Source: Dimorphilus gyrociliatus
Lineage: Eukaryota; Annelida; Polychaeta; Dinophilidae
Assembly: GCA_904063045.1 (NCBI GenBank)
Contig: CAJFCJ010000065.1
Location: 117,311 to 162,924 of the forward strand
Length of the DNA: 45,614 bases
Reading direction: 5' to 3'
Below the pieces are notes generated by a model. That model saw nothing but the letters and a program-made list of their open reading frames with translations. It had not been told where the DNA came from and made no database searches. The translations under genes were made by a program, and so were the position numbers. Of this stretch, positions 11,641 through 22,177 are shown one piece after another; within the stretch, counting starts at the first letter, position 1; each line of letters begins with the position of its first letter.

Positions 11641-11829
11641 AATAGTTTGCCAAAGGAATCTTTTAGAGAGTTTAAATTCATCAAATTGGCATATTCTCTT
11701 TGTACTGGATATTTTTAACAGGAAAATATCATCAAATGAATCTAAAAATATAAATGTCACCTGGTAACAAAAACTTAAATGTTTTTTAGTTGGTTCTGAA
11801 ATTTACTTGCTTCTAAAAGTGCTATAAAA

Positions 11830-12120
11830 TATATTATATCTATATGGGACAATCTTTTAACAAGATTTCTAAGTCTTGTACATTGCTCTGCATTCAAAGA
11901 GCAGCCAAAGACTTCAAGAACCCTTAATGTATATTTAATGATTTCTGAAATCCATCAAATATAGCATAAAATCCATTTGCCATATGTAAACTTGCTGATA
12001 AATTTATTTTTTCTATATGGGATCAAATTTTGAAGAGATTTCCAAGCGTTGTACTTTGCTTTTCATTTAAATGGCAGCAGAATAATTCAATAGATTTTAA
12101 TGTATTTGATGATCATATGA
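11830..12120 (-). pseudogene. Relic of an NLR-type leucine-rich-repeat gene
   Basis: The minus-strand translation gives SNTLKSIELFCCHLNEKQS, then TLGNLFKI, a stop, SHIEKINLSASLHMANGF and FDGFQKSLNIH, another stop. This matches the repeat unit of the gene at 34902-35743 (NLLKKC.KIE.I.LS, QSSNTL..I.F..C). In-frame stops mark it as a dead fragment. Confidence 0.6.
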
Positions 12121-12372
12121 TTTGCAAGTGTAAAGGTAAAAAAAGAAGATAAAATGTGTTGAATGCCAAAAATTTCTCCACCAAAGTGTTTCAAAGGTAG
12201 ATATCTTTATATTTAATAAGCTCTTTTTTAAAGATCCAACTCAGCAGATTTGCAATCTTTGAGAACCATACCCCAAAATGACATTGAAATGCTTATATTG
12301 CAATCATACATGTATAGGTAATTATTCAATTGATTTTAAGATATTTAATTTATTTCTTTAATTAAAGTAGAA

Positions 12373-14100
12373 ATGACTGAAGGCTTGTGTGAATCTTGTA
12401 ATATGATTACCAAGAAAACATGTTTTGTTAGACTGAAGAGATTAGATAGAAATGTCAATTTAGATGCCACAAATAATGGTAATATTTCTGAAAATCAACA
12501 AGTGGAAGCTGATACAACTATTGCAAATAGTATGGATTACAATAATTTTATAGTGGACTCATTTGAAATGAATGAGGAAGAAAAAAGGAGATCCAAATGA
12601 AAAAATCACACTTCTTCTTGGAGGAAGCCAGAGAGGCAAGGACATTCTATCACATTGTGGATTTACTTTTAATATAAAGAAAAGAAGTGAGAATATGCTA
12701 ATTTGGAGATTCTCTGTCAGAAATAAAAAAACATTTTGTCCTGCAACAATCAAACAAAGAGGAAATATATTTGTCTCAAGTCATATAAATCATAACCATG
12801 AAAAAAGGAAGAGTTTAATATCAAGTATAAAGGCAAGGAGAGAACTTAGAAGTATTTGTAATAATGATATCAGGTCATCAGGCAGAAAAATTGCTGAAGA
12901 TATTTTATTAAAATGTTCAGCTGAGGGGAATAGTTTGCCAAATAGGGAAAATTTGAGGAGGTTAGCCAATATCACCAGACAGAAGAACTGACCTATAACA
13001 TCAAATGATCCTTTTTTTGAAATAAATATTGATTTTCTTCCTGACGATTTCCTGCAAAAAGATGTTTCATTTGGAAATCAGAGAATAATCATATTTGCTT
13101 CCAAGCAACAGTGTGACCTTTTATCCAAAAGCAAAGTTTGGTATCTGGATGGTACATTTAAGGTTGTCAAAGAACCATTTGTTCAACTTTTCTCCATCCA
13201 TTCTTTTATTAAAAAAGATGAAGAAACAAAGCAGATTCCTTTGGCATTTATTTTCATGACATTGAAGAAGAAAGCATAGAAACATGTATTAAGGGTAAGT
13301 TAATAAACATTTTATCTAACCTCTAAATTTCATCATATTCTTTAAAAAATTCAAACAATTACAAATTATGCCAAACTAAAAAAGTTCTTTGCTGATTATG
13401 AGTTAGGATTATGGACTGATTTATCATCTGTCTATCCAAATATACCAATTCAAGGATGTGTCTTCCATTGAACACAAGCAGTTTTCAGAAAAATCCAAGT
13501 AATATATCAGTGCAGTGACATTTTGGCCCAGGATATTTCGGCCCACTTTAGGACATTTTGCCCATTTTTGCCCACTTTTGGACATTTTTGCCCAGGACAA
13601 AAGAGAACTGAGTTTGGATGAATTATTGGATAGACTTGTACATTTAAATATTTTTTAACATTAGTTAACATTTCTTACTTTGCATTTTAGTTATTGAAAA
13701 GTATATTATATCATTCTTTTACTGTTTTGAAATTGTTTTCTTTTTTATTGAAAAAATTAACATAATCCATCATAAAATGGAAAGTTATATTCTTGAATAT
13801 TAATGCTCTAAAATGGGCCAAAATGTCTAAAGTGGGCCGAAATGTCCTGGCCCCTAACATATATTATTACATATTTTAATTATGTAATAATTTCATGTTT
13901 TTAGAATTTGGGATATGCAACTGAATATAAAACTAGTCTGGCGTATAAAAATATGATGAGAAATTTATTGGCTCTTCCTTTTCTTCCTTCTGAAGTAATA
14001 CCCCATATTTTTCCATCTTTAAAAGAAGCTTTTGAGAAAAATGTATATAAAGATTTGTATGAATATAGGAAAAATTTAGGTAGTATATATTTTATATACT
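12373..14100 (+). pseudogene. Decayed Mutator-like (MULE) transposase
   Basis: Relative of the MULE at 19508-22177. In order: a CESC...C zinc-binding-like start (MTEGLCESCNMITKKTCF); a FLYWCH/WRKY-like DNA-binding region (GKDILSHCGFTFN, LIWRFSVRNKKTFCPA, HINHNHEKR); a linker with GRKIAEDILLK; the catalytic-core start KVWYLDGTFKVVKEPFVQLF; then LWTDLSSVYPNIPIQGCVFH with the gC.FH signature; and the C-terminal segment NLGYATEYKTSLAYKNMM from 13905. Defects include a frameshift near 12580, stops at about 12989 and 13278, and one after GCVFH (13470). The last intron (about 13500-13904) contains a nested inverted-repeat element. Terminal inverted repeats of this copy were not found. Confidence 0.8.
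13512..13855. mobile_element. Nonautonomous inverted-repeat element nested in the MULE relic intron
   Basis: The left end carries several copies of a GACATTTTGGCCCA-like unit, and the right end carries the same units in reverse (TGGGCCAAAATGTC, GTGGGCCGAAATGTCC). About 45 bp align as terminal inverted repeats around CGGCCCACTTTA. The element is about 345 bp with a non-coding AT-rich centre. No clean target duplication was identified. Repeated short units inside the inverted repeats mirror the ends of the 19508-22177 MULE, so a Mutator-type MITE is likely. Confidence 0.65.
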
Positions 14101-14204
14101 TTTTCTTATTTCTTTTAAAAATGATAAAACTTGATGTTACAAAATGGGGACGAGTTTACCCGCTCCCTACCTATCACTTAGAAAAAGTTAACTATTCATT
14201 TTAA

Positions 14205-14540
14205 AACTCTCATCAAAGGTGATAAAGCCATTCTGAATTTTTTGCCATTATATAAATTAATAGGGTTTCTATTCCAATCTTCTAAACTGTCAGACTTGTA
14301 TGAGACTTTAAAACCCAAGATTTTGTTCACTAAGTTTGAAAATGCATCACAGAAAGTTTAAAAAAATTAGCTAATTTATAGGTACAATTATTTTTTCATT
14401 TGATTTATTAACTTTTGACCCTAGACAAGGGAGTTTATTTGAATATGGATAAACGTAATGTCTACATCATTATTATCATTATTATTGAATTTCAAGAATT
14501 TCAAATGATTGCAAATTCTGAAAAATTTTTCCCTTCAATT
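14205..14540. other. Intergenic stretch without recognised gene
   Basis: AT-rich sequence between the MULE relic and the 3' end of the GPCR gene. It presumably contains the GPCR 3' UTR on the minus strand. No further feature seen. Confidence 0.35.
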
Positions 14541-15680
14541 TCATTTTTTCACAGAATTACTGGTTTGAGTATTTGTTATTGACATAGGTTTACTACAACC
14601 AATCAATGTTAATAATTCACTCCTAAATGTTTCACCGCATGCGCAATAAAATATAAAATTGATCACGTGATTCAAGCTATTAATGATTAATATAAATTCA
14701 TAAATCACGAGTACGGTTTGAGATTGATAAAGGTGTGGTGCAAATTTTAAAAGATGAATATTAATGACAGAAACAGGAAATGTTGTAATGATGAATGTTG
14801 TTGATAATAGAAGAGTTAAGATAGTTAGTTTCTTTGTTGTTCTCTTAAGTTTATTATCTTTGGAGTTATTAGTTTTTTCTCCAAAATCGCCCATCTTTTT
14901 AGTATGAACTCTTAATTTATAAAGAATAAGAGTATTCAATATTCCCATACCAATTGATGGAAATAATGAATAAATCACATTGTGATTTACATAAAAGTAA
15001 TTCTCAAGAAAATCTCTGACATCTGGGTCATTTGGAGCACAATGAACTGCTGTTGGAGAATATCTAGTAGGTGTTTCTTTTGCAACCAATTTGACTAAAT
15101 CCATTCCAATTCCATAGAAAATTATACCTGCAACAACTATGTTACAAACTTTGAGTGTAGACCAAATTTTTGCCCTAGTAGGATACGCAATACACAAAAA
15201 TCTATCAAAAGTTACAGCTATAAGAGTTAAAGATGAAATTTGTGTGAAAGAAAAGTAAAGGAATCTAAAAAGTTTACAATCAATCCAAAGAGCAACTTTC
15301 TCATCAACAATTCTTATATTTAGAAAATATATACCTCTAATCACATTACCAACTATTATCAAGAGATCTGCAAATGTGACAATTAACATATACCTGAAAA
15401 AGGTAGTCTTCCATAGACTACCTTTTAGTATTGTAATTATTGATATCATATTAAATGGAATTCCAAAAATTATACCAACTGATATAAAAATAATTGGTGT
15501 TATTAGTACTGTAAACTTCTCCACAATAGATAAACTATCATTACTGCTGCTGCTACTGTTTCCAGTATCCAAATAAGCGGGATCTAATGTCACATTCATT
15601 TTCTTTGTCTTTTTTCTGGTACAACTATTTTGTATGTGCAATTGCTGAAGAACAGTATTTTCTTTTATAGTATTGAGCAT
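14541..15680 (-). CDS. Intronless rhodopsin-class (peptide-type) GPCR
   Basis: A 379-residue seven-helix receptor in one exon. After an N-terminus with Asn-glycosylation sites (NVT, NSS, NDS), TM1 is ITPIIFISVGIIFGIPFN and TM2 is MLIVTFADLLIIVGNV. An extracellular Cys lies before TM3 (WIDCKLFRFLYF), the TM3 end is TFDRFLCIAYP (DRF in place of DRY), the second extracellular Cys is in TAVHCAPND, TM6 includes TFIITTFPVSVINI, and TM7 has NHVINFIFYC (NFIFY in place of NPxxY). The pattern is that of invertebrate neuropeptide (FMRFamide/myomodulin-like) receptors. The cognate ligand cannot be read. A start at the internal Met before NVTLDP (about 15599) is equally possible and would remove a basic, non-signal-like leader. 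It is unrelated in architecture to receptors A to D. Confidence 0.85.
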   Translation of the reverse strand: MLNTIKENTVLQQLHIQNSCTRKKTKKMNVTLDPAYLDTGNSSSSSNDSLSIVEKFTVLITPIIFISVGIIFGIPFNMISIITILKGSLWKTTFFRYMLIVTFADLLIIVGNVIRGIYFLNIRIVDEKVALWIDCKLFRFLYFSFTQISSLTLIAVTFDRFLCIAYPTRAKIWSTLKVCNIVVAGIIFYGIGMDLVKLVAKETPTRYSPTAVHCAPNDPDVRDFLENYFYVNHNVIYSLFPSIGMGILNTLILYKLRVHTKKMGDFGEKTNNSKDNKLKRTTKKLTILTLLLSTTFIITTFPVSVINIHLLKFAPHLYQSQTVLVIYEFILIINSLNHVINFIFYCACGETFRSELLTLIGCSKPMSITNTQTSNSVKK

Positions 15681-16101
15681 GAGGATGAAAATAAAGTCAT
15701 TAGAATAATTAATCAGACTAATTGAGGCTGTGAACTATTTATTTTATTGTGGTACATTTTCATTAAGTGAATATACTGGATATAACTAGATATAGCTGCA
15801 TCATTAAAAGTTGGGTGTATCTTGTTTAGAGATCAATTTGCCCCTGCTTACATTCTTTTGTGTATTTCTCCCCTATTACATTACATTACAGAATTATTTC
15901 ATACATTGGCCACATTCCCTTAGATCAGATGTTGCTGAACTATAACTCCCTTTTATTGTTATTGTGTATTGTTTAAGCTGATTTCTTGAAAGATTAATTC
16001 AATCAAATATATAAATCGATACTTTGAATCCATTCAATCGCTCAGTAAACAACAAAGGTGTAAGTCAGTGTACAGTGTTTGGTAATAGGTTTTTTTCCAT
16101 T
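15681..16101. other. Intergenic stretch without recognised gene
   Basis: It lies between the start of the GPCR gene and the end of the GNAT gene (both minus). It should contain the GPCR promoter. No motif assigned. Confidence 0.35.
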
Positions 16102-16969
16102 TTAAAAGCTCCCTTTTAGAAAAGAAAGACTGATTAAATATATAAATTTTCTAACAAAAGAAATTACCTCATTTCCCCATAGAAACCATTTCTTAAAGAT
16201 AAATGCTTTTGTTGAAGAATATCCACATTTTTCATAAAATCTTCTAGCTCCATAATTAGAAAATACAACTAACAGAGATATTTTCTATTTAAAGAAGCAA
16301 ATTATTTAGAGAAATATTTTAAAAGATATTTAATAGAACCGTCAATACAAACATTGCAACTCTTTTGCATTGCCAATTCGTCTGCTTTTGACAAAAGAAT
16401 TTTTCCTACACCCAGACCTCTAGAATATTTATTTACAGCTAGAAAATCAACTGTAGCCTCTCCTGGCTCTTTAGTTGCTATATGATTATACATACCAATT
16501 GTAGCGAGAGTAATAATCATTGACTTCAATGGAAAATGTGTTATAGATTTAAAGAAATCTATTGTAAATGTTTTAGATTTTCTAGTTTTTTTAAATATTA
16601 ACATAATATTTAAAATATTTCATTTCGAAAAGGAAACTATACCAACCGTTTATAGAAACTTAATTCGCACATTCCTATTATTTCGTTGTCTACAGTAGCA
16701 ATTAAAACATTTTTCATTTTTTCTTCATTGCTTTTGTAAGAATCTGCAGTTATGACACGACTTAATTCAAATGATTTATTTTCATATGCAAATATCCATT
16801 GTTCATAAAATGCTTCATAGCACAAAGCATGAACTTTATTTATATCATCTTTAGTCATAAATCTAACATCAACATTCTTATTTTGAAGTTGTTGATAAGG
16901 TTTTAAACTGAAATTTTTATCAACATTAATATTGGCAACTTTAACAAAAAATTGGAAAAAAGAGACCAT
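16102..16969 (-). CDS. GNAT-family N-acetyltransferase
   Basis: Three inferred exons: 16969 to about 16647, about 16587 to about 16339, and about 16272 to 16102. The first carries VRFMTKDDINKVHALCYEAF, then LIATVDNEIIGMCELSFYKR (core beta strands). The second carries VDFLAVNKYSRGLGVGKILL, the acetyl-CoA-binding motif A (R/Q-x-x-G-x-G/A), then SKADELAMQKSCNVCID. The third carries VVFSNYGARRFYEKCGY, the N..A..FYEK.GF motif B. The likely role is transfer of acetyl from acetyl-CoA to a small amine; the substrate is unknown. Phases work if donors AAACG|GTTGGT and GACG|GTTCTA are used. The hydrophobic C-terminal tail read from the third exon is unusual, and a further exon could replace it. Confidence 0.75.
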
Positions 16970-17096
16970 GCTGTAAACAATTGAAAGGCAAAGTTCACTT
17001 TAACTCTTATCATTATCTAATCTAAATTATATTTATAATGTTGCCATATAGGCTAAATATTACTGTTATATAGACATGAAACCTTACATTAAAATA

Positions 17097-17960
17097 TTAG
17101 GTGCGATCTGTATATTGTAGATGCTTTGCTGTAATTTTAAAACGGGTTCACTAATAGTATTGATACTTTCCAAATATATTACTTAATCTGTTAGCTTTCA
17201 TTGTGAAAACTTTCACCTGGTTCTGTCAAGCCATTACAAAATTATTTTGGTGCAAGCAACTGCTAGTCATGCCTACACGTTCCGATCAACGAAAAATTAT
17301 TTCATTTTTAGTACACGAGAAGGCCTCTCCAAAGAACATTCACACACAGTTAAAAAGCTATTGTGGTGATGAAACTCTGAGTGAAGGTTCAGTAAGAAGG
17401 TGGGTTATTAATATAAAAAAGGGAAGAAAAAATTTCTGGGACCGCTCAGGCTTAATCCATGTTGAATTCATGGATTATGGTGAAACAGTCAACTCCATCC
17501 AGTATGTGGAGACCCTGAAGAGATTAAGAAAGAGACTGCATAGGATAAGGCCTGAAAAACAGATCATTTTACAACATGATAATGCCAGACCCCATACCAG
17601 TCTATACGCAATAGATTTTATGATGAATAAGGGATGATCTATATGTCCACATCCCCCATACAGCCCTGATTTGGCTCCATCTGACTATTACTTGTTTGGA
17701 CAACTAAAAGATCATATCAGGGGAGTTGACTATGATAATTTGATAATTTAGATGAGCTAAAAAAAGATATCAGGGAATTTCTGAGGAGAAAACCATCTTC
17801 CTTTTATCGGAACGGCATTGACTTACTACCATCCAAATGGCAGACATGTATAAACAATGGGGGGGGGGGACTATTAAAAACTCAAATAGTTAATTTTTAT
17901 AGAGTAGACTATAGGCTATGACATTAAACAAATATTATTCAAATTAGTTTACTATTAGAG
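17097..17960 (+). mobile_element. Internally deleted mariner element
   Basis: The left end TTAGGT follows a TA, and the following 5' region (CTGTAATTTTAAAACGGGTT and onward) matches the 31838 element. The transposase N-terminus (TRSDQRKIISFLVHEKAS, SVRRWVINIKKG) jumps directly from RKNF to WDRSGLIHVEF, removing the end of the DNA-binding region and the first catalytic Asp region. The second Asp segment (QHDNARPHTS) and third (YSPDLAPSDYYLFGQ) remain, with a TGA between them at 17635. A run of nine to ten G lies near 17861. The right inverted repeat is not recognisable. The element lies directly upstream of receptor D and may have removed its signal-peptide exon. Confidence 0.8.
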
Positions 17961-19498
17961 CTAAAAATACAAAACGTAATTAAGCAAGTCCTGTTACTTA
18001 AATATTTCACATTTTTCATTTCAAGAACAACCCTGCCATAGATTTTTTGGGGGGACTGTATTTCAACATATAAAAAATGATCAATTTCATTTGGATATCT
18101 TTGAAGAAAATCAAGTGTTTAGCCTAGGACTTTTACAGCTGTGGAAATATGGAAAGTTAAACAGGAATTATACTGTGAAACAGTTATCTTTTCAATTTGA
18201 AATATACAATTTTTTTTGCCATAAATTAAATTATGATAACATTCATTCAGTTGGTTTTCAGTGTTTATTTCCCGTAAAGAAATATTTTGCAACATATTCC
18301 CTAAATAAAAAAGGAATATTTATTAAGTTAGTCATTTTCATTGAGTTCTTTTTTGTCATTTAAAAATACTTACTCTTTTCTTTTTTTCCAGAGTGTTATC
18401 ATCTGAAAATGACAAATCTGGATTGTGTTTGAAATGCTTCAAGAAAAAATCAAATTATTGCTAAAGTAAATTCTAGTCAAAAAAAATTACTATTTTATTT
18501 TGTTTTCTTTAGATATTTTTGCGTTAAAGTCGAATTTAAAGACAAGAAAAAAATATCTATTATTTTTGAGTAGTTTCGAAAAAATTTATCAAATTTTTTC
18601 AAATGATAAAGAAAATATTGAAATTTGTGATAAAGCCAACTTTTTTATTCAAAATATTAATAACATTGAAAAGAGAATTGAAAAGCGGAAATATTGTATT
18701 TTTAATAGAAATCTGAGCTGTTCAATTATTCAAATGAAGGCAAGAAATATTACATTTCCACAACAATATAAATGCATTTTCTCACAACTTAAAGGTTTGT
18801 CCATTTCATACTTTTCGCTACTTATTTTCGAATGATGTGAACATTATATGCTCAAAATTTGGATTTGAATCTGGAACTCTTCTTTCATACCACGATAAGT
18901 TTTTTTGGGAGAAAACAACTGTCAACTCTTTTGAGAGATTCTATTATTTTCTTACAATGAAATGTCCACAAAATGCAACTAATCTCAAAGAAGAATGCTC
19001 TCTGGAAGACGACCTGCATCAGAGGTTAGCCCTACCCATTCAAAGAATTCAATAAACCTATTGTATTAAACAAAATCTAGCTATTCAAGAAGTGGCATAT
19101 TTCAAATTGAATGTTCAAGCATTCTCAGTAATTTTCTATATAACACGTGACCTCTGTTATTTAAATAAACATTTATCCATAAAGATAACTGTACTGGAAA
19201 GGATGTTTTATCATTTCGAAATATTTGTTATAAATTCTTTAATTTTGATAATCCATTATCAAATTTGGAAATGTCTGCCTTTTGCCAGATATTCAATTAT
19301 ACTCTCATAGATTTTCAAACTCTCTCCTCTACTATTCATGTTTTAGCTTTAACAAGATTTTCTAATAGTATTTTGAAGAAATTCACTTCTTCCAATGATC
19401 TATTATCAGCCATTGAAAGTATGGTAACCAAATCATTTATTATATTTTTCTCTCTTCAATTTTGGTTTTTGTATTTTCTAGCTTTACACACCACAGTT

Positions 19499-19507
19499 GA
19501 TATTAAT
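19499..19507. repeat. Left target-site duplication of the MULE
   Basis: GATATTAAT, repeated exactly at 22178-22186. Nine bp is the usual duplication length for Mutator-like elements. It lies 18 bp after a TTTTCTAG splice acceptor, inside the CTLD coding exon of receptor D. Confidence 0.9.
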
Positions 19508-19624
19508 GGCTTAGGGTCAGAACGCCCCTGGTCAGTACGCCCCAGGTCAGAACGCCCCAATTTTGGGTCAGAACGCCCCATTCTTGATTTCGAATGCCCC
19601 ACTCATGAGTCAGAACGCCCCACT
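19508..19624. repeat. Left terminal inverted repeat of the MULE, built of GTCAGAACGCCCC units
   Basis: Contains five near-identical units of GTCAGAACGCCCC (variants GTCAGTACGCCCC and CGAATGCCCC), spaced irregularly with the linkers AATTTTGG, ATTCTTGATTT and ACTCATGA. Such iterated units are candidate transposase binding sites. Confidence 0.85.
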
Positions 19625-19779
19625 GATTTTTGAAGAACATAATATTTTTTAATGCTGTACTTATTAAATTAAAAAAAGTCAATTGAATATAAAAATATAT
19701 ATGCATAATGTATTTTTTGTCTTAAAGTACAAAAGCTTAAACAAATATAATAAGTGATCACAAAAAAAGAAATAATTTT

Positions 19780-21880
19780 TCAAGCAATGTTCAAGTCAAT
19801 TAAACCCTTTAAGAGATTATCTAAACTTAATTCTCTTACTTCAAACTTCTTCCACAACTCAAAGATAATATCCTGCAAATCTTTATATTTATTCTTCTGA
19901 TTCTGTCTCATTTTATTTTCCACCAACATATCCTCATAAACTTCAATAAGGCTGCTTTCTCTATGAAGTTCAGTGATAAGAGTATAAAAGTTTTCATTGC
20001 TTTTCAAATTTTGATTGATTCTTGTGTGCCAAGACTCTACATGATTATTTGTACGAACTATTAATTTATAAACTGACCAATTTTCTGGTTTCCAAATATT
20101 GCTTTCAATGTAAGTAGATTCCATATACTCAAGAAGATCAGCATATAAATTCAGTTCCAAAAGTTCCTCTTTAATTTGATAAAACTTTTGTTTGATGAAT
20201 GATGCTGGTAAGTATGCTAGACACATTAGTTTTCTTAACACATTTCCTTTATAACCTTTCATTTTATAGTCCTTGATGTATCCTAATTTCTAAAAAGAAA
20301 ATTTGTATTTGTTAATTTCTTAATTTCACAAATTAAATCTGTAACAGAATTGTTATAATTACTTTAATTTACCTGTATGTTTTTAAGAATTGCTTGTTTA
20401 AAATGAAAAGCACATCCTTGTAGATCAGAATCAACAAAAGCATTTTTTAAAGATATCCAAAGAGCTTTTTCAAAATCAAGAACAAACTTTTTTGGGCTTT
20501 TTCCATCTATTAAGATTTTTAACTCCTTGTAAAGAAAAATATATCTTTAGAATTTTTACTCAAATATTTACTTTAGAAAGCCAACCTCAAATATCAATGA
20601 ATAATGTTTCTTCTTCTTTCCTGTCATGAGGACAAACATTAAAGGAACTTGTTTATATTCACCTTCTTTTCTTATAAATCCATGAATTGTAAACAATTGG
20701 TAAAAAGGTTTTCTCACAATTTTAAATGTGGCATCAATAAACCATATCTTACAATGTTTCAATAATTTAATTTGATGGTCAGTTGCAAACATCATGTTTC
20801 GGCTTTTCTTCCCTTTTATATCTTTTAAGAAAAAATTATCTGGAATTTCATTTAAATTTAATTCAAACATAATGTTTTCTGGGTGCTTTGGTCTGGCACC
20901 TTCTCTGTATCTATTAGCAGATCTTTTCATGACATCAATGCTTGGAATATGAGAAATATCCTTTCTGAACTTCAGACTGATATCTTCTGCAATTCTTTTA
21001 CCAGATTTGTCTTTATCAATAATTGCAGCTTCCTTTAAATTTAACCTTGCTTCAATAATTTTTCTCATATCATTTTTCTCTCTTTTGTGAATGTGATTAG
21101 AATTTTTCAAAATGAACTTTAAATCTTTTTGAATTACAGATGCAAGACATGGTGATTTTTTAGTTCTTTGACTACATTTCCAGGTAATGGTTGTTTCACT
21201 TGATCTTTTTACAGTATAAGTAAAATTATTGTGAAGAAGAATATCTTTTCCTTTTCTGCTCCCATTCTTAAATATTTCAAAATCATGTTTTAAATTATCA
21301 TTTAGACAAAGCTCTCTTGTATCATTAAAAGAAGATTCATTATTTATATCAATTCTTCTTACAACTGGACTATTTTCTGTAACAATTTTAGCAGGTTGAT
21401 GTTGATCTTCTCTTGAAATTCCATCATTATCAATATCAATATCTTTATCACAACTCTCCATTCCATTATTCCCTGGAGTACTTGAAACATCAGGGAAATT
21501 AGATTCAAAGTCAAAAGATAACCTCAGCTATAGTAAAACATTAAATAGTTTTTTTAACAGATATTTGTTAAATATTTTGTACCTGTTCGGAACTTGAACT
21601 TTCACTAACAGTTTCATTTCCAAATACTTTTGAACATGTTGGTGATTTTTTGTTTTCCAGCTTTTTTATTTTAACAATTAGCTTTTTGTTTTTTATATTA
21701 AAACAGTCTATACAATAATCTGCATCTGAGGAAATGGTTAAATAGAAAAGAAATATTAAAGAATAAAATCTTACTATTTGAACATTTAGCATGGTAAAAG
21801 TGCCTACATAATTTGCATCTAAACTTCTTTTGAGTCCAATGAAACTTCTTCATACATTTCCAACAAGTTTTTAAATTCAT
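19780..21880 (-). CDS. MULE transposase (zinc finger and FLYWCH-like DNA-binding regions)
   Basis: Inferred exons: 21880-21780, 21728-21583, 21528 to about 20587, 20525 to about 20371, 20291-19780. The N-terminus has a zinc finger, CWKCMKKFHWTQ then CKLCRHFYHAKC. A FLYWCH-like region follows (GKDILLHNNFTYTV, ITWKCSQRTKKSPCLA, HIHKRE). The catalytic core begins KIWFIDATFKIVRKPF (first Asp) with FTIHGFIRKEGEYKQVPLMF. The fourth exon gives KKFVLDFEKALW (second Asp) and GCAFHFKQAILKNIQ (C/H signature). The last has VRTNNHVESWHTRINQNL (RTNN..E.wH, third acidic residue). All five exons are open and phases appear compatible, so this copy may be functional. It occupies nearly all of the element between its inverted repeats. 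Confidence 0.82.
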
Positions 21881-22060
21881 CCTCCTTTTTTCAGTGAGAC
21901 ATTAACAGCAAAAAAATTAATTATACTAAGATGAATTATATTTAAGCAACACAATTTCTGAGAATAAACTGATAAAAAAAAAACTGGTAAAAATATTTAT
22001 AATAACTGGTATATAAGAATATTTTTCTCTCAGCATTGTTTTCTATAATTCTCTAAAGAG

Positions 22061-22177
22061 AGTGGGGCGTTCTGACTCATGAGTGGGGCGTTCAAAATCA
22101 AGAATGGGGCGTTCTGACCCAAAATTGGGGCGTTCTGACCTGGGGCGTACTGACCTGGGGCGTTCTGACCCGACCCC
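22061..22177. repeat. Right terminal inverted repeat of the MULE
   Basis: Reverse complement of the left end with the same units (GGGGCGTTCTGAC) and linkers in the same order, 117 bp long. Confidence 0.85.

Larger units (their letters stand above)
10771..11829. other. Intergenic stretch with one dispersed repeat
   Basis: No gene recognised. A repeat copy with GGTTAGGGTTGGGGTT lies at about 11160-11262. A possible further piece of relic sequence lies at 11460-11700, including SPDLAPSNYYLF-like mariner 3' coding traces near 11500-11550 (CCCAGATCTTGCTCCATC, then TATTATCTTTTCTGG). Confidence 0.35.
19508..22177. mobile_element. Mutator-like (MULE) DNA transposon, 2670 bp
   Basis: The element is bounded by 117-bp terminal inverted repeats (19508-19624 and 22061-22177) and an exact 9-bp target duplication. 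It encodes one spliced transposase on the minus strand. Apart from terminal bases (GGCTTAGGGTCAG against GGGGTCGGGTCAG) and isolated substitutions, the two ends are almost identical, which suggests recent insertion. It interrupts an exon of receptor D: the frame L-H-T-T-V-D-I-N before it continues after the second duplication copy as N-N-R-T-I-E-A-T-G. Confidence 0.92.

Noticed and set aside
12559-12975. Minus-strand frames opposite the MULE relic
   Set aside because: Antisense of recognisable transposase sequence.
19265-19633. Long plus-strand frame running into the MULE end
   Set aside because: It crosses a splice donor (19439) and acceptor (19481) and the insertion junction. Only 19265-19438 and 19482-19507 belong to receptor D.
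19503-19706. Minus-strand frame with repeated WGVLT units, looking like a repeat protein
   Set aside because: It is the translation of the iterated GTCAGAACGCCCC terminal repeat of the MULE and has no gene context.
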